Source: CADCTB01 sp964479465
Lineage (GTDB): Bacteria > Actinomycetota > Acidimicrobiia > Acidimicrobiales > AC-14
NCBI GenBank assembly: GCA_964479465.1
Contig: CAYZMG010000007.1
Location: 1 to 64,000 of the forward strand
Direction: 5' to 3'
Length of the DNA: 64,000 nucleotides
The position numbers and the translations under genes were made by a program. The notes beneath the pieces are model-generated. The model was given only the letters and a program-made list of their open reading frames with translations. It had not been told where the DNA came from and did no database searches. Position 1 is the first letter of the stretch. Each line of letters opens with the position of its first letter. Below, in pieces: positions 25,502 to 35,213 of the stretch.

Positions 25502-27727
25502 TCAGGCGGCGGGGCGGCAGCGGGCGACGACGCCGGCCAGCGCGGCGCGGTCGAGCGGTTTGGCCAAATAGTCGTCCATGCCGGCGGCGAGGCATCGCTC
25601 CCGGTCGCCCACCATCGCCGAGGCGGTGAGGGCGATGATCGGCGTGCGCCGGCTCCCCGCTTCGAGGTTGCGGATCCGGGCCGTGGCCTCGTAGCCGTCC
25701 ATGACGGGCATCAGGCAGTCCATCAGCACGACGTCGTAGTCCTTCTCGAGCACGGCGTCGACCGCTTCGGCCCCGTTGGTGACGACATCGACCGTGCACC
25801 CCAGGCGTTCGAGCATCGCCACGCCGACCAGTTGGTTGATGCGGGCGTCGTCGGCCAGGAGGACCCGAGCAGCCGGCGGCGGCGCGATCGAGGCGACGGC
25901 GGTGCTGGCTGAGGCGGGTCCCGCCGAGGCGGGGGCCGCCGCGGGCAGGGGGATGTCGAACCAGAAGGTGCTGCGCTGGCCGACCGTGCTGTCGCAGCCG
26001 AGGGTGCCTTTCATGAGGTCGACCAGCTGGGCACAGATGGCCAGGCCGAGCCCGGTGCCGCCGAAGCGACGGGTCGTGGAGCTGTCAGCCTGGGAGAACG
26101 GGTCGAGAAGGGTGGGACGGGCGGCCGGCGCGATGCCGATGCCAGTGTCGGTGACGCAGAAACGCAGGCGGTTGTCGCCCTGCGTCGAGACGCCAAGGTT
26201 CACGCTTCCGTGTTCGGTGAACTTGACCGCGTTGCTCGCCAGATTGACGAGGACCTGGCGGAGGCGGAGCGAGTCCCCCCGCACCCAGCAGGGCACGTCT
26301 TGGTCGATGTCGACGTTCGCCTCGAGGCCCTTGTCGTGGGCCTGGGCGGAGATGGCGCCGGCGACGCTGCGGATGACGGCGCCCAGGTCGAAGTCGAGTT
26401 CCTCGATGTCCAGCTTGCCGGCCTCGATCTTGGAGAAGTCGAGGATGTCGTTGATGAGGCCCAGCAGGCTCTGGCCCGATTCCCGGAGGGCGAGAAGCTG
26501 GACCCGCTGAGTGGTGTCGAGATCACTGTCCAGCAGCATCTCGGTGAGGCCCAGCACGCCGTTCATCGGCGTGCGGATCTCGTGGCTCACCGTGGCGACG
26601 AAGGCCGACTTCAGGCGTGACGCCTCCTGAGCCTGCGCCAGGGCCATGGCCACATCGGCCTCGAGGCGGTGGCGCTCCGTGTCGTCCTTGAAGCTCCAGA
26701 CCCGGCCGACGATCTCGCCCCCGACGCGCTGGGGCTTGGAGGTGCGCTCGAAGACCCGGCCATCGACGAAGTGCAGGACGTCGAGGCTCTCGGCCTCCGG
26801 GTGGCCGTAGAGGTCCTCGACCTTGGCCAGGAACGCATCGCGGTCGGCGAGCTGGTCGAGGACCCAGGCCAGGGCGGCGGAGTCGCCGGCCTGGAGAACC
26901 TCCTCCGGCAGCCGCCACATCTCGGTGAACCGCCGGTTGAAGCTCGTGATCCGTCCGGCGGGGTCGACGACCAGGACGCCGTCGGCGGTGGCGTCGAGGG
27001 TCGCGGCCAGCAGGGAAAGGGTCTCCTCGAGTTCCTTTTCGTTGCGCTTGCGCTCGCTCACGTCCTGGAACTGGCCCATCCAGCTGATGGGGTTGCCGTC
27101 CTCGTCCCGGAGGAAGGTGAGGTTGGCCAGCGCCCACACCACGCTTCCGTCAGGGCGGAGGAACCGCTTCTCGCACTGCCAGGCATGGATCTCCCCCCGC
27201 AGGATCCGCCAGGCGGCGTCGACATCGCTTTGACGATCGTCGGGATGGGTGAACTCCTGGTCCCGCCGGCCCAGGAGCTCGGCTTCGGTGCGCCCGAGGA
27301 GCCGGCACAGAGCGGCATTCACCCGTACGTACTCGCCGTCGGTATTGAAGAGGGCCATGCCGATGGGGGCGGCGTCGAAGGCCATGTCGAAGTGGCGCTG
27401 GGCCTCGTAGGCCACCCGCTCCCGGTCGGGCTCGACGACCATGCAAACGGCTCCCTGGCCGTCGGGGAGGCGGCGGGCGCTGAGGGCCAGCGTCAGGGGG
27501 ACACCGCTGGCCCGCCGGGCGTGGAGCCGGCCCCGGAACAGGCCCTCGTCGTCGCCGGTGAGCCACGGAAGGAACCCGCTGATGCCTGTGAGCGCCGGCG
27601 GCGGCCCGAAGAGGGCGTCAGCCAGACGATTCCCCTCCACGACCGTGCCGCGCGAGTCCACCCGCAGCGCGGCCTCGGGCAGCAGGTCCAGGTACCCAGG
27701 CTCGGTCAGAACTAGAACGCGTGCCAC
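25502..27727 (-). CDS. PAS-containing hybrid sensor histidine kinase
   Basis: About 741 residues from GTG 27727, with AACCAT six bases upstream. Three PAS-like domains occupy about residues 1-330 (the second has FDAAPIGMALFNTDGEYVRVN and HPDDRQSDVDAAW). The kinase core follows: H-box FVATVSHEIRTPMNGVLG, N-box VNLASNAVKF, G1 DTGIGI and G2 GGTGLGLAI. A C-terminal receiver domain has the acceptor in YDVVLMDCLMPVMDGYEA and the conserved lysine in LAKPLDR. No membrane span, so it senses a cytoplasmic cue. It is the end of a minus-strand run with the mannosidase gene 98 bp upstream. Output target unknown. Confidence 0.88.
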   Translation of the reverse strand: MARVLVLTEPGYLDLLPEAALRVDSRGTVVEGNRLADALFGPPPALTGISGFLPWLTGDDEGLFRGRLHARRASGVPLTLALSARRLPDGQGAVCMVVEPDRERVAYEAQRHFDMAFDAAPIGMALFNTDGEYVRVNAALCRLLGRTEAELLGRRDQEFTHPDDRQSDVDAAWRILRGEIHAWQCEKRFLRPDGSVVWALANLTFLRDEDGNPISWMGQFQDVSERKRNEKELEETLSLLAATLDATADGVLVVDPAGRITSFNRRFTEMWRLPEEVLQAGDSAALAWVLDQLADRDAFLAKVEDLYGHPEAESLDVLHFVDGRVFERTSKPQRVGGEIVGRVWSFKDDTERHRLEADVAMALAQAQEASRLKSAFVATVSHEIRTPMNGVLGLTEMLLDSDLDTTQRVQLLALRESGQSLLGLINDILDFSKIEAGKLDIEELDFDLGAVIRSVAGAISAQAHDKGLEANVDIDQDVPCWVRGDSLRLRQVLVNLASNAVKFTEHGSVNLGVSTQGDNRLRFCVTDTGIGIAPAARPTLLDPFSQADSSTTRRFGGTGLGLAICAQLVDLMKGTLGCDSTVGQRSTFWFDIPLPAAAPASAGPASASTAVASIAPPPAARVLLADDARINQLVGVAMLERLGCTVDVVTNGAEAVDAVLEKDYDVVLMDCLMPVMDGYEATARIRNLEAGSRRTPIIALTASAMVGDRERCLAAGMDDYLAKPLDRAALAGVVARCRPAA

Positions 27728-27825
27728 GGCCCTATGGTTGTCGGCGGGCCGGCGCTGTCCCTTGAGTGCCCGCGGGGTACCGGGCCATGGGCGGCCTTGT
27801 CGCAAGGTCGTCTCGAGGGGCAGGT

Positions 27826-30800
27826 TCAGGCCGAGCCTGCTTCGCCACCCCTCAGGCGCATGGTCACGAGCTCGAACGGGCGAAGGTCGAGAACCACAGC
27901 GCCGGCGTCGATGGTGAGCGCGTGGCGGGGCCGCTCGAGCAGGTCGGTGCGCTGGGCCGAGGCGACGGCGAACGTGGTCTGGACCCGCGCCCGGCGGTGA
28001 CCGCCGGAGGCCTCGTAGCCCCGGATGACCACGTCGCCACTGCCGTCGTCGGCCCGCTTCACGGCCACGACCACGAAGCCGGGGTCGTCAAGGGTGACGT
28101 ACGACTGCGCCGGCGGGAGTCGCCCGGGGTGGGGCGTGGCCGGGATCGCGGTGAGCGGGGTGTTCAGGGCCGAGGCCGCCTCCAGCACGCCGCCGGCGAA
28201 GGGATCGCCGGCGTGGGGGAACAGGGCGTAGGTGAAGCGGTGCAGGCCCTGGTCGCACTGGGGGTCGGGAGCTGTGGGGGAACGGAGCAGCGAGAGGCGC
28301 AGGGTGTCGCCGCGCACGTCGTAGCCGTACTTGCAGTCGTTGAGCAGGGCGACGCCGTACCCGGCCTCGGAGAGGTCGGCCCAGCGGTGGGCGCACACCT
28401 CGAAGCGGGCCTGCTCCCACGAGGTGTTCTGATGCGTCGGTCGGCTGACGTGGCCGAACTGGATCTCGAAGGTGGCCCGGTCGGTGTGGACGTTCACCGG
28501 GAAGGCAACCTTGAGGAACCGGTGGCGCTCCCGCCAGTCGACCTCGGTGACGAAGTCCAGGCGGCGGGAGCCGGGGCGCAGGACGAGGAGCTGGTCGAGC
28601 GAGGAGTTGCCGAACCGACGCCGGAACCGGACCTGGCCCCCGCGAGCGCCGAGCATGCCGACCTCGACGGGCCCGCCGAGCTCCTCGAAGTCCTCCAGGT
28701 AGGAGCGATCGACGTCCCAGGCGTCGTACTCCCGGGGCCGGTCGTGATGGAGATGGAAGACGTTGCCCGGCCGGCGGGCGGCGAGCACCTCCCGGTCGTT
28801 CTCGATGTCCCACACCGAGGTGAGCCGAGCGCTCCCGTCCCAAGCGACCCGGAGGATCCCGTTGGACAGCCACCCGTCGCCGGCCTCGATCGGCTGAACG
28901 GGTGCGACGTCAGCCTCTCTCCCGTCGATGACCGCGTAGCCCATGGCGGGGATGGTCCCGTACGGCTCGTGGCGGTCGTACGGGGTGGGGTTGAAGAACA
29001 CCAGCGGCTTGATGGCACCCGACGTGTCGACCTGGCCGGCGATGGCGGCCATGGCGCCCTCCGAAAGGCCGCCGGCCACGTCCAGCACTTCGGCGTGGTC
29101 GGCCGCGGCCTGCTCGTAGACCCAGTGGATCGACGAGCCGGGCAGCACGTCGTGGAACTGGTTCACGAGGAGCAGCTTCCACGCCCTGTCGAGCTCCTCA
29201 GACGGCCACGGAGCGCCATCGGGGCGCATCGTCGACCAAAGCTCGGCGGCCGCGAGGGCCAGCTCCCCCTTGCGGTTGCCCAGCTTTACCGCCGCCTGAC
29301 TGGTGAAGGTGCCCCGGTGCTTCTCCAGATAGAGGTCGCCGGCCCACACGGGGAGCGGGACTGGGTCGGCTTCCACGGCGGCGAAGAAGTCGGTGTGCGA
29401 CTCCAGCGCGACCCGCGGCGCGCCGGCCAGATCCGCAGCTCGAAGGGCAGCCTCGATCATGTCCCGCGTCGGCCCGCCGCCGCCGTCGCCGTGGCCGAAG
29501 GGGTACAGCGACCGGGGGCCGGCGCCCTCCCGGGCAGGGGCACGCAGGAGCTCCGGCAGGCTCATGTCGCCGTTGTAGGTGTCGGCGGGCGGGAAGTGGG
29601 CCCGGATGCGCGTCCCGTCGAGCCCCTGCCACCAGAACGTGTGGTGGGGGAACCGGTTGACCTCGTTCCAGCACAGCTTCTGGGTGAGGAACCACCCCAT
29701 GCCCGCCTCGGCGAGGATCTGGGGGAGGCTGGCCGGGAAGCCGAAGCCGTCGGGCAACCACGCCTCGGTGCACTCCGTCCCGAACCGGCTGAGGTACCAG
29801 CGCTGGCCGTGGACGATCTGGCGCACCAGGGACTCTCCCGAGGTCACGTTGCAGTCGGCCTCCACCCACATGCCGCCGGCGGGCCGGAACTGGCCGGTCT
29901 CGACCCGGGACCGGACCCGCTCGAACAGCGACGGGTACCGCTCCTCCACCCACGCCAGGTGGAGCGCCGCCGAGCAGACGAACTCGAAGGCGGGGTACTC
30001 CTCCATCAGCGTGACGGCGTTGGCGAAGCTGCGGGCACACTTGCGGGCCGCCTCCCGCATCGGCCACAGCCAGGCGGTGTCGATGTGGGCGTGGCCCACG
30101 GCGCTGATCCGGTGGGTGTCGGGGCCCGCCCGGCGCTCGATGGCCCGGGACAAGGCCTCCCGCCCGGCGCCGGCGGTGCCGGCGATGTCGTCCGGGTCGA
30201 CGGCGGCGAACATGGCGGCCAGCGCCTCGAGCAGGACGAAATCCGTGCCGGTGCCGGCGGCATCGACGGCCACCGCCAGCTCGAGGACCGTCCGCAGGTC
30301 ACAGGCCAGCGCGTACACGCCTGGCCGGCGCACCGCGAGCTGGCAGCGGAGGAGCTCGAAGCCGGCGGCGCCGCCGGGGTCGGGCATGAGGAGAGGCCAG
30401 TCCTCGGCCACCTCGAACGGCGGGACCGGCGGATTGGCCGCCGCCTCGACGAAGAGCTCCACCTCCTCCAACGCCTCGGCCTTGCGCCACAGCACGGCGT
30501 CCTTGCGCAGCCACGACAGGCCGACGAGCGGTACGCCGGCCCGCCACAGCAGGGCCTCGGCCGGCTCGGTCATCTCCAGGCACAGGGCGACCTCCTCGCC
30601 GGCCCACGCCGGCGGCACCGCGCCCCGGAGGCGGAACCAGGTGGTGCCCCAGCGCGGGCCCCACCGGCCGCCGACGTCGAAGGGCTCGAACGCGCCCGCC
30701 AGCGCCTCGTCGTAGGGCAGCGGCTCGCCGGGAAGGTGGCGGGCGGCCACCTCCAGCGCCGCCGTCGGGCCGAAGACGGCGGGCTCGATGACGTCGGCCA

Positions 30801-30831
30801 ACAACGTCCGGGCCCGGCGCAGGATCGACAC
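27826..30831 (-). CDS. GH38 alpha-mannosidase
   Basis: A 1001-residue glycoside hydrolase from GTG 30831. An N-terminal domain of about 220 residues precedes the catalytic domain, which opens with ISAVGHAHIDTAWLWPMREA (zinc ligands His and Asp). The nucleophile is Asp361 in EAWLPDGFGFPASLPQIL. A helical mid-domain and a C-terminal beta domain (GFVVVAVKRADDGSGDVVIR) complete the family layout. No signal peptide is visible, so it is cytoplasmic and probably trims imported or recycled mannosides. Length matches the family. Confidence 0.9.
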   Translation of the reverse strand: MSILRRARTLLADVIEPAVFGPTAALEVAARHLPGEPLPYDEALAGAFEPFDVGGRWGPRWGTTWFRLRGAVPPAWAGEEVALCLEMTEPAEALLWRAGVPLVGLSWLRKDAVLWRKAEALEEVELFVEAAANPPVPPFEVAEDWPLLMPDPGGAAGFELLRCQLAVRRPGVYALACDLRTVLELAVAVDAAGTGTDFVLLEALAAMFAAVDPDDIAGTAGAGREALSRAIERRAGPDTHRISAVGHAHIDTAWLWPMREAARKCARSFANAVTLMEEYPAFEFVCSAALHLAWVEERYPSLFERVRSRVETGQFRPAGGMWVEADCNVTSGESLVRQIVHGQRWYLSRFGTECTEAWLPDGFGFPASLPQILAEAGMGWFLTQKLCWNEVNRFPHHTFWWQGLDGTRIRAHFPPADTYNGDMSLPELLRAPAREGAGPRSLYPFGHGDGGGGPTRDMIEAALRAADLAGAPRVALESHTDFFAAVEADPVPLPVWAGDLYLEKHRGTFTSQAAVKLGNRKGELALAAAELWSTMRPDGAPWPSEELDRAWKLLLVNQFHDVLPGSSIHWVYEQAAADHAEVLDVAGGLSEGAMAAIAGQVDTSGAIKPLVFFNPTPYDRHEPYGTIPAMGYAVIDGREADVAPVQPIEAGDGWLSNGILRVAWDGSARLTSVWDIENDREVLAARRPGNVFHLHHDRPREYDAWDVDRSYLEDFEELGGPVEVGMLGARGGQVRFRRRFGNSSLDQLLVLRPGSRRLDFVTEVDWRERHRFLKVAFPVNVHTDRATFEIQFGHVSRPTHQNTSWEQARFEVCAHRWADLSEAGYGVALLNDCKYGYDVRGDTLRLSLLRSPTAPDPQCDQGLHRFTYALFPHAGDPFAGGVLEAASALNTPLTAIPATPHPGRLPPAQSYVTLDDPGFVVVAVKRADDGSGDVVIRGYEASGGHRRARVQTTFAVASAQRTDLLERPRHALTIDAGAVVLDLRPFELVTMRLRGGEAGSA

Positions 30832-30938
30832 GCCTCAAGTTAGCGGGGGGAGGGGCGACTGACCCCTCCCCATTTCCGCCGGCCCGGATCGGGTGAGACG
30901 CCTACGCTCGGAATGTCGCCGACAGGGAAGGGACCTCC

Positions 30939-31149
30939 ATGCCCGATGCAGACGCTGGTGGGCGACATCGCCGCAGCCCGGAAGTCGTGCAGCCTGACGA
31001 TGTTCAACGCCAAGGGCGACCCCGTCGCCCGGTACCACCTGACCGACGCCTGGCCACAGAAGGTCGAGATCGGGATGGCTGACAGGTCGGGAGTCCTCAT
31101 GGAGACGGTCACGATGACGTGTGACTTCATCCAGCGCGTCAGCGTCTGA
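30939..31149 (+). pseudogene. Remnant of a gp19-like phage/injection-system tail tube protein
   Basis: A plus-strand frame of about 67 residues (from ATG 30946) reads SLTMFNAKGDPVARYHLTDA, then AWPQKVEIG, METVTMTCD and IQRVSV. This matches the C-terminal third of the T4 gp19-like tail tube family, in which an ARxxLxxAWPxK strand and a terminal E-x-hydrophobic-x-hydrophobic-x-x-IxRV segment are typical. The N-terminal two thirds are missing. A better-placed ATG at 30939, behind GGGAAGGG, starts in another frame with MPDADAG, which resembles an original N-terminus. The simplest reading is an internal out-of-frame deletion. No other tail gene is near. Confidence 0.5.
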
Positions 31150-31231
31150 TCCGTCGACGCGTTCCGACGTCGGGAAGCGGTGCCAGAATTCGGGATTGCG
31201 TAGCGGGTGTGACGATCCTCGAGGAGGACTG

Positions 31232-32359
31232 ATGGAACAGGCATCGAACACTGAGGGGTCCCCGGCGGAGGTGGCCGAGAGGATTGCGGCCGGCCATGCC
31301 AGGGCCGTCGTGTACCCCAAACTGGAGTTTGCGGACAAGGCTCCGGTGGGGGACATCGCGCAGCGGATGGCCGATGGAACGTTCGACAAGGCGTTCCTCA
31401 TCAGCGAGATCGAGCGGTTCACCGGCGTGAAGGTGGACATCCCGGACAACCCGGGAAAGGTCCTGGCGGTCATTCCCGAGCACGGGTACTGGAGCTCCGA
31501 GCTCACCCTGACCGATCGAGTTTTTCGCGCTGCCGGCTACGAGGTCGATTTCGTCACCCCGCGCGGCGAACGACCCTTCGTGTACGGGGTGAGCACGGAC
31601 ACGACCTTCAAGGACCAGGCGTGGAACGCTGCTCAGGTATCGCCGGGCGAAGCGACCCTTGGCGGGCTGTACAACGATCCCACCACTGAGGATGGGGAGC
31701 GCCTGAACGCGCCCCGCAGCCTCGACGCCTGGCTGCCCCCCACCCCCCGGCCGCATGACGAGGAGGAGTCTCGCGAGCCGTTCCGCCAGAAGCTGGCCGA
31801 GGGCCTCCGCGAAGCCACCGAGTACGCCGCGATGTTCATCGTCGGCGGCGCCGGCGCCTACATGGACCTCGGCGGCAACACCTCGGTCCGTCCGCTGATC
31901 CAGCTCATGGTCGCGCTCGAGCGACCTGTCGCCGCGATTTGCTACGGGGTCTCCGTGCTGATCCAGGCCACCGATCCCGAGACCAGTGTCCCCCTCGTGT
32001 GGGGCCGGCTGGTGACTGGTCATTCCGAGCAGGACGACTACACGGATTTCACCGCCAATGTCGTGGCCGAAGGCGAGTACAGCCCCAACTACGGTTCCGC
32101 AGTGTTCACCCTTGAGCAGATGATCAAGCAGTACACAGGGCCCGACGGGGGCTTCCTCTCCAAGAACGGCACGCCCTACATGGCCGTCGCCGATGGTCCG
32201 TTCATCAGCGCGCGCACGACGCCTGACGGGTACCCCGCCGCGCTGCTGACCCTGGCGCGCCTCCACGGGGCCGGGCAACTGCCGGCGACGTACGTGATCG
32301 ACGGCGACGGCCGCGGCCATGAGCCGGCGTCCGCGGAAGTCAAGCGTCCTCGCTTCTGA
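31232..32359 (+). CDS. DJ-1/PfpI-family (class I glutamine amidotransferase-like) protein
   Basis: A 375-residue protein from ATG 31232 with GAGGAGG upstream. It contains VLAVIPEHGYWSSELTLTDRVF, FVTPRGERPFVYG and a nucleophile elbow VAAICYGVSVLI, the cysteine of the DJ-1/PfpI fold. The first 75 residues (VVYPKLEFADKAPVGDIAQRM) are an extra N-terminal extension. Members of the fold act as chaperones, glyoxalases or proteases; the exact reaction is not decidable. A conserved Glu and His partner were not assigned. It starts 82 bp after the tail-protein remnant. Confidence 0.78.
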   Translation: MEQASNTEGSPAEVAERIAAGHARAVVYPKLEFADKAPVGDIAQRMADGTFDKAFLISEIERFTGVKVDIPDNPGKVLAVIPEHGYWSSELTLTDRVFRAAGYEVDFVTPRGERPFVYGVSTDTTFKDQAWNAAQVSPGEATLGGLYNDPTTEDGERLNAPRSLDAWLPPTPRPHDEEESREPFRQKLAEGLREATEYAAMFIVGGAGAYMDLGGNTSVRPLIQLMVALERPVAAICYGVSVLIQATDPETSVPLVWGRLVTGHSEQDDYTDFTANVVAEGEYSPNYGSAVFTLEQMIKQYTGPDGGFLSKNGTPYMAVADGPFISARTTPDGYPAALLTLARLHGAGQLPATYVIDGDGRGHEPASAEVKRPRF

Positions 32360-32419
32360 CGTAGTAGTAGCGATACCGACGGCCTGGAACCCTGGCTGAC
32401 GCACGATCGTCCTACAGGT

Positions 32420-33232
32420 ATGAGACGCCGCCGGCTCATCGTCGCCACTGTAGGACTCCTCGTTGCCTCGGTCGCCGGCGCCTGTGGGAAGGACTCGACC
32501 GACGTGGGAGGTGCTCCGATGAATCGCCCGACCGGCGCCGGCGAGGTCGTCGTCCAGGTGCTCGTCGACGGCGGCTTCGTTCCCCGTGAGGTGGCGCTGG
32601 CGACCGTGCCGATCACGACGGTCCTGGGCGACGGGACGGTCGTCACCGGGGCCCCGACGCTGGCGATCTACCCGGGACCGGCGCTGGCGCCGCTCCAGGC
32701 GGTCACGATCGACGCCGCCACCGTCGACGGTCTCGTCGCCCGAGCCGCCAAGCTCGGGCTCCTCGCTGGCCCCCTCGACTTCGGCCGGCCGCCCGTGGCC
32801 GACGCTCCGAGCACCACGGTGACCATCGCGGCCGGCGGCCAGACCCACCGCCACGTCGCCGCCGCCCTCGGCATCAGCGACGAAGGGGCCGGGGGGGCGA
32901 ACCGGCGGGCGCTCAAGGAGTTCCTCGCCGTCCTCCAGCAGCTACCGCCCGGCAATCGAGCGTGGGAGCCGAGCGCCATCGCCGTGCGGGTCATCGGCCC
33001 GTACGAGGCCGACGCGCAGCTTCCTCAGCCCCCGGTGGCGTGGCCCCTCGCCCGAGTGCCCGCCGAGGCGGGCCCAGGCACCCCGTGCCTGGTGGTCGAG
33101 GGAGACGACCTCCAGGTCCTGCGCGCCGCCCTGGCCCGGGCGAATTCCCTCACGCCGTGGCTGATCGGCGGCGTCGCCCGATCGGTGGCGTTCGTGCCGG
33201 TGGTCCCCGGCCCGGAGCCCTGCCCGGCGTAG
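32420..33232 (+). CDS. Predicted lipoprotein, unknown function
   Basis: A 270-residue protein from ATG 32420. The signal peptide MRRRRLIVATVGLLVASVAG ends in a lipobox VAGAC, so the mature cysteine is about residue 22. The exported part has no recognised fold; it contains the pattern TVTIAAGGQTHRHVAAALGI and a late cysteine pair region (TPCLVVEGDD, PEPCPA). It should face the cell envelope. Upstream and downstream genes are unrelated. Confidence 0.6.
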   Translation: MRRRRLIVATVGLLVASVAGACGKDSTDVGGAPMNRPTGAGEVVVQVLVDGGFVPREVALATVPITTVLGDGTVVTGAPTLAIYPGPALAPLQAVTIDAATVDGLVARAAKLGLLAGPLDFGRPPVADAPSTTVTIAAGGQTHRHVAAALGISDEGAGGANRRALKEFLAVLQQLPPGNRAWEPSAIAVRVIGPYEADAQLPQPPVAWPLARVPAEAGPGTPCLVVEGDDLQVLRAALARANSLTPWLIGGVARSVAFVPVVPGPEPCPA

Positions 33233-33259
33233 CTGACGGGAGTCGCCGAGCCCCTGGCG

Positions 33260-34540
33260 TCAACGCCCAAGGGCGTGACCCAGGAAAGTCGTGACCCGCT
33301 GCTCCCAACCCGTGGGGTCGGTGCGCAGGCCGTCGGTGTGGCCGGCGCCGGCCACCTCCCAGAGCTCCACGGTGGCGGGTGAGCCGCTCTGGATGTACCG
33401 GCCCGCCTGGGCTTCGTCGGGCATGGCGCCGCCGGCGATCAGCAGGACCCGTCGAGGCGCGCTGGTGGCCACGGCGTCGCGGAGCGTCACCGGGGGGGAA
33501 GCGGCGGTGAGCAGGTCGGCCGCGCCGTAGACGAGCCGCTCGACGCCCTCCTGCAGTGCACCGCGCAGCCCGTACTCGTCGGAGAGCCATGCCTTGTCAC
33601 CGGCGTTCCGGTTGGTCGCACCTTCGGCCACGACCGCCTTGATCCGGGGGTCGCCGGCGGCGGCGCCGATGGCCTCCTCGCCGCCCATGGACATGCCGAC
33701 GGCGGCGATGCGCGTGTCGTCCACATCGGGCTGAGCCTGGAGGAACGTCACCGCGGCGGCGATGTCGGCGTCGCCGTACCAGCCGAAGTCCATGGCCCGG
33801 CCGGCGCTGCGACCGTGGCCCCGGGCGTCGAAGAGCAGGACGCCGTAACCGGCCCGGCCCAGCACCACGGCGTGCTCCAGCACGCCCGACCGGGTGGAGC
33901 CGGCGCCGTGCAGCAGCACGACGGCGGCGCCGGCCCTGGACGGCACGTACCAACCGGAGAGGCGCACGCCGTCACCGGTGCGGAACTCCACGTCGCGGTA
34001 GGTCAGTCCCCGGTCCGCCGGCGTGGCGGCGCCGACGTCGGTGCGGGGGACGTTGGTCGCCGCCACCGCCTGACCGAGGGTGAGAGCCGCCAGCCCGGCG
34101 AGGAGCAGGTGCCCGAGGACGACGAAGGGCCGCAGCCAGCGCCGGCTGGCCCGCACCAGCGCCGCCCCGCCGGCGACGAGGAGCACCAGCCCGCCAGCCA
34201 GCGCCAGGAGGCCGGCGACCCCCACGGGGTGGGCGCCGGCCTTGGCCAGGTGCGGCAGCCCGATGCCGATCCCGACGGGGAGGAAGAGCAGTCCGGCGGC
34301 CGCCTCAAGGGCGCCCCGGCGCAGCGGGGATGCCTGCCTGAGCAGGAAGACCAATCCGGAGAGAAGGGCGGTCACCGTCGCGAACCGCGCCAGCTGCCAG
34401 GTGGCTGAGCCGTCCCGGGCCACGATGAACAGCAGGCCGGTGCCTGCGGTAAGGACTGCGCCGGCCGCAACCGGGGACAGGCGGCCGCCCGGCGCCGGCG
34501 CCGGCGCCACGTGGGGACGAGGCCTCGTCGAAAGGGTCAT
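33260..34540 (-). CDS. Membrane-anchored alpha/beta hydrolase
   Basis: A 426-residue protein. ATG 34540 is chosen because GGAGG lies eleven bases before it. The first 170 residues have about four to five membrane spans (VAGLLALAGGLVLLVAGGAAL and others). The C-terminal hydrolase domain carries the oxyanion region VVLLHGAGSTRSG, FDARGHGRSAG and the nucleophile elbow GMSMGGEEA, with a late His in GAGHTDG. It resembles BAAT/dienelactone-type serine hydrolases. Substrate unknown; the catalytic domain is probably extracytoplasmic or at the inner face depending on topology. Confidence 0.75.
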   Translation of the reverse strand: MTLSTRPRPHVAPAPAPGGRLSPVAAGAVLTAGTGLLFIVARDGSATWQLARFATVTALLSGLVFLLRQASPLRRGALEAAAGLLFLPVGIGIGLPHLAKAGAHPVGVAGLLALAGGLVLLVAGGAALVRASRRWLRPFVVLGHLLLAGLAALTLGQAVAATNVPRTDVGAATPADRGLTYRDVEFRTGDGVRLSGWYVPSRAGAAVVLLHGAGSTRSGVLEHAVVLGRAGYGVLLFDARGHGRSAGRAMDFGWYGDADIAAAVTFLQAQPDVDDTRIAAVGMSMGGEEAIGAAAGDPRIKAVVAEGATNRNAGDKAWLSDEYGLRGALQEGVERLVYGAADLLTAASPPVTLRDAVATSAPRRVLLIAGGAMPDEAQAGRYIQSGSPATVELWEVAGAGHTDGLRTDPTGWEQRVTTFLGHALGR

Positions 34541-34655
34541 TCCCGTACACCTCCGGGCCGGGGCCGATGACCCGGCCTCATCCCACGGTGGGGGCTGGCG
34601 TCGACGGCCGGTAGGGCCATTGGTCACGGCTGCGCGTGGCTAGCGTGGCGCGGGA

Positions 34656-35135
34656 GTGACGAGCCAGCCGCGATACGTCGAGTTCCAGCCCGACCGCCCC
34701 GACGAGGTGGTGGCGGCCATGGAGGCGGCCGGCGGGGCCGGCGCCGGCTGGGTGAATTTCGAGCCCGCTGTCGAGGCGGAGGACATCGCCGCCGCCGGCA
34801 GCGGCACGTTCGCCCTGTTCTCCGGTCGCGGCCCGGTGGTGCCTCTCGCCACGTGGACGCCGGCGAAGACCCAGCGCCGAGGGCGCCCGGAGCCGGCGAT
34901 GATCGGCCTGCAACACCCGGCCGGTTCGAGAGCCAAGCCGCTGCTCGCCGAGCTCGGCCACCCCGTTCCCGACGGTTGGATCGTCGTTCAGGACCACGTC
35001 CGGAAGGGCCTCGTCCTCTCCCTTCCCGAAGGCGTGGCTGCTGCCGACGCCCTGGGTTGGGTCCTCCGGGCCGCTCGGTTGCTGTCGACGGTCCCCCTGA
35101 CCGGTCAGTGGCGCGCCGCGGTCTACGCCGGCTGA
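34656..35135 (+). CDS. Conserved hypothetical protein
   Basis: A 159-residue protein from GTG 34656, with TAGCGT nine bases upstream. It reads as a small globular alpha/beta protein (SQPRYVEFQPDRPDEVVAAM, WVNFEPAVEAED, GWIVVQDHVRKGLVL). No domain recognised and no signal peptide. It lies between a divergent hydrolase and the GAF-ANTAR gene, 78 bp upstream of the latter. Confidence 0.55.
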   Translation: MTSQPRYVEFQPDRPDEVVAAMEAAGGAGAGWVNFEPAVEAEDIAAAGSGTFALFSGRGPVVPLATWTPAKTQRRGRPEPAMIGLQHPAGSRAKPLLAELGHPVPDGWIVVQDHVRKGLVLSLPEGVAAADALGWVLRAARLLSTVPLTGQWRAAVYAG

Positions 35136-35181
35136 CTCGAGAGGCCGGTAGGATGGCGGTGTTCGTCGTCCTTCAGAAACA

Positions 35182-35213
35182 GGGATGGCCCCGCAGGAGA
35201 GGGAAGCCATCCC
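35182..35213 (+). promoter_or_regulatory. Hairpin enclosing the ribosome-binding site of the GAF-ANTAR gene
   Basis: GGGATGGC (35182-35189) pairs with GCCATCCC (35206-35213), and the 16-base loop holds the AGGAGAGGG ribosome-binding site. The stem ends on the base before the ATG. Such a fold would hold translation initiation under RNA control. Confidence 0.45.

Noticed and set aside
27766..30843. 1025-residue plus-strand frame opposite the mannosidase
   Set aside because: Same length as the mannosidase on the other strand and lacks any motif; the GH38 motifs are decisive.
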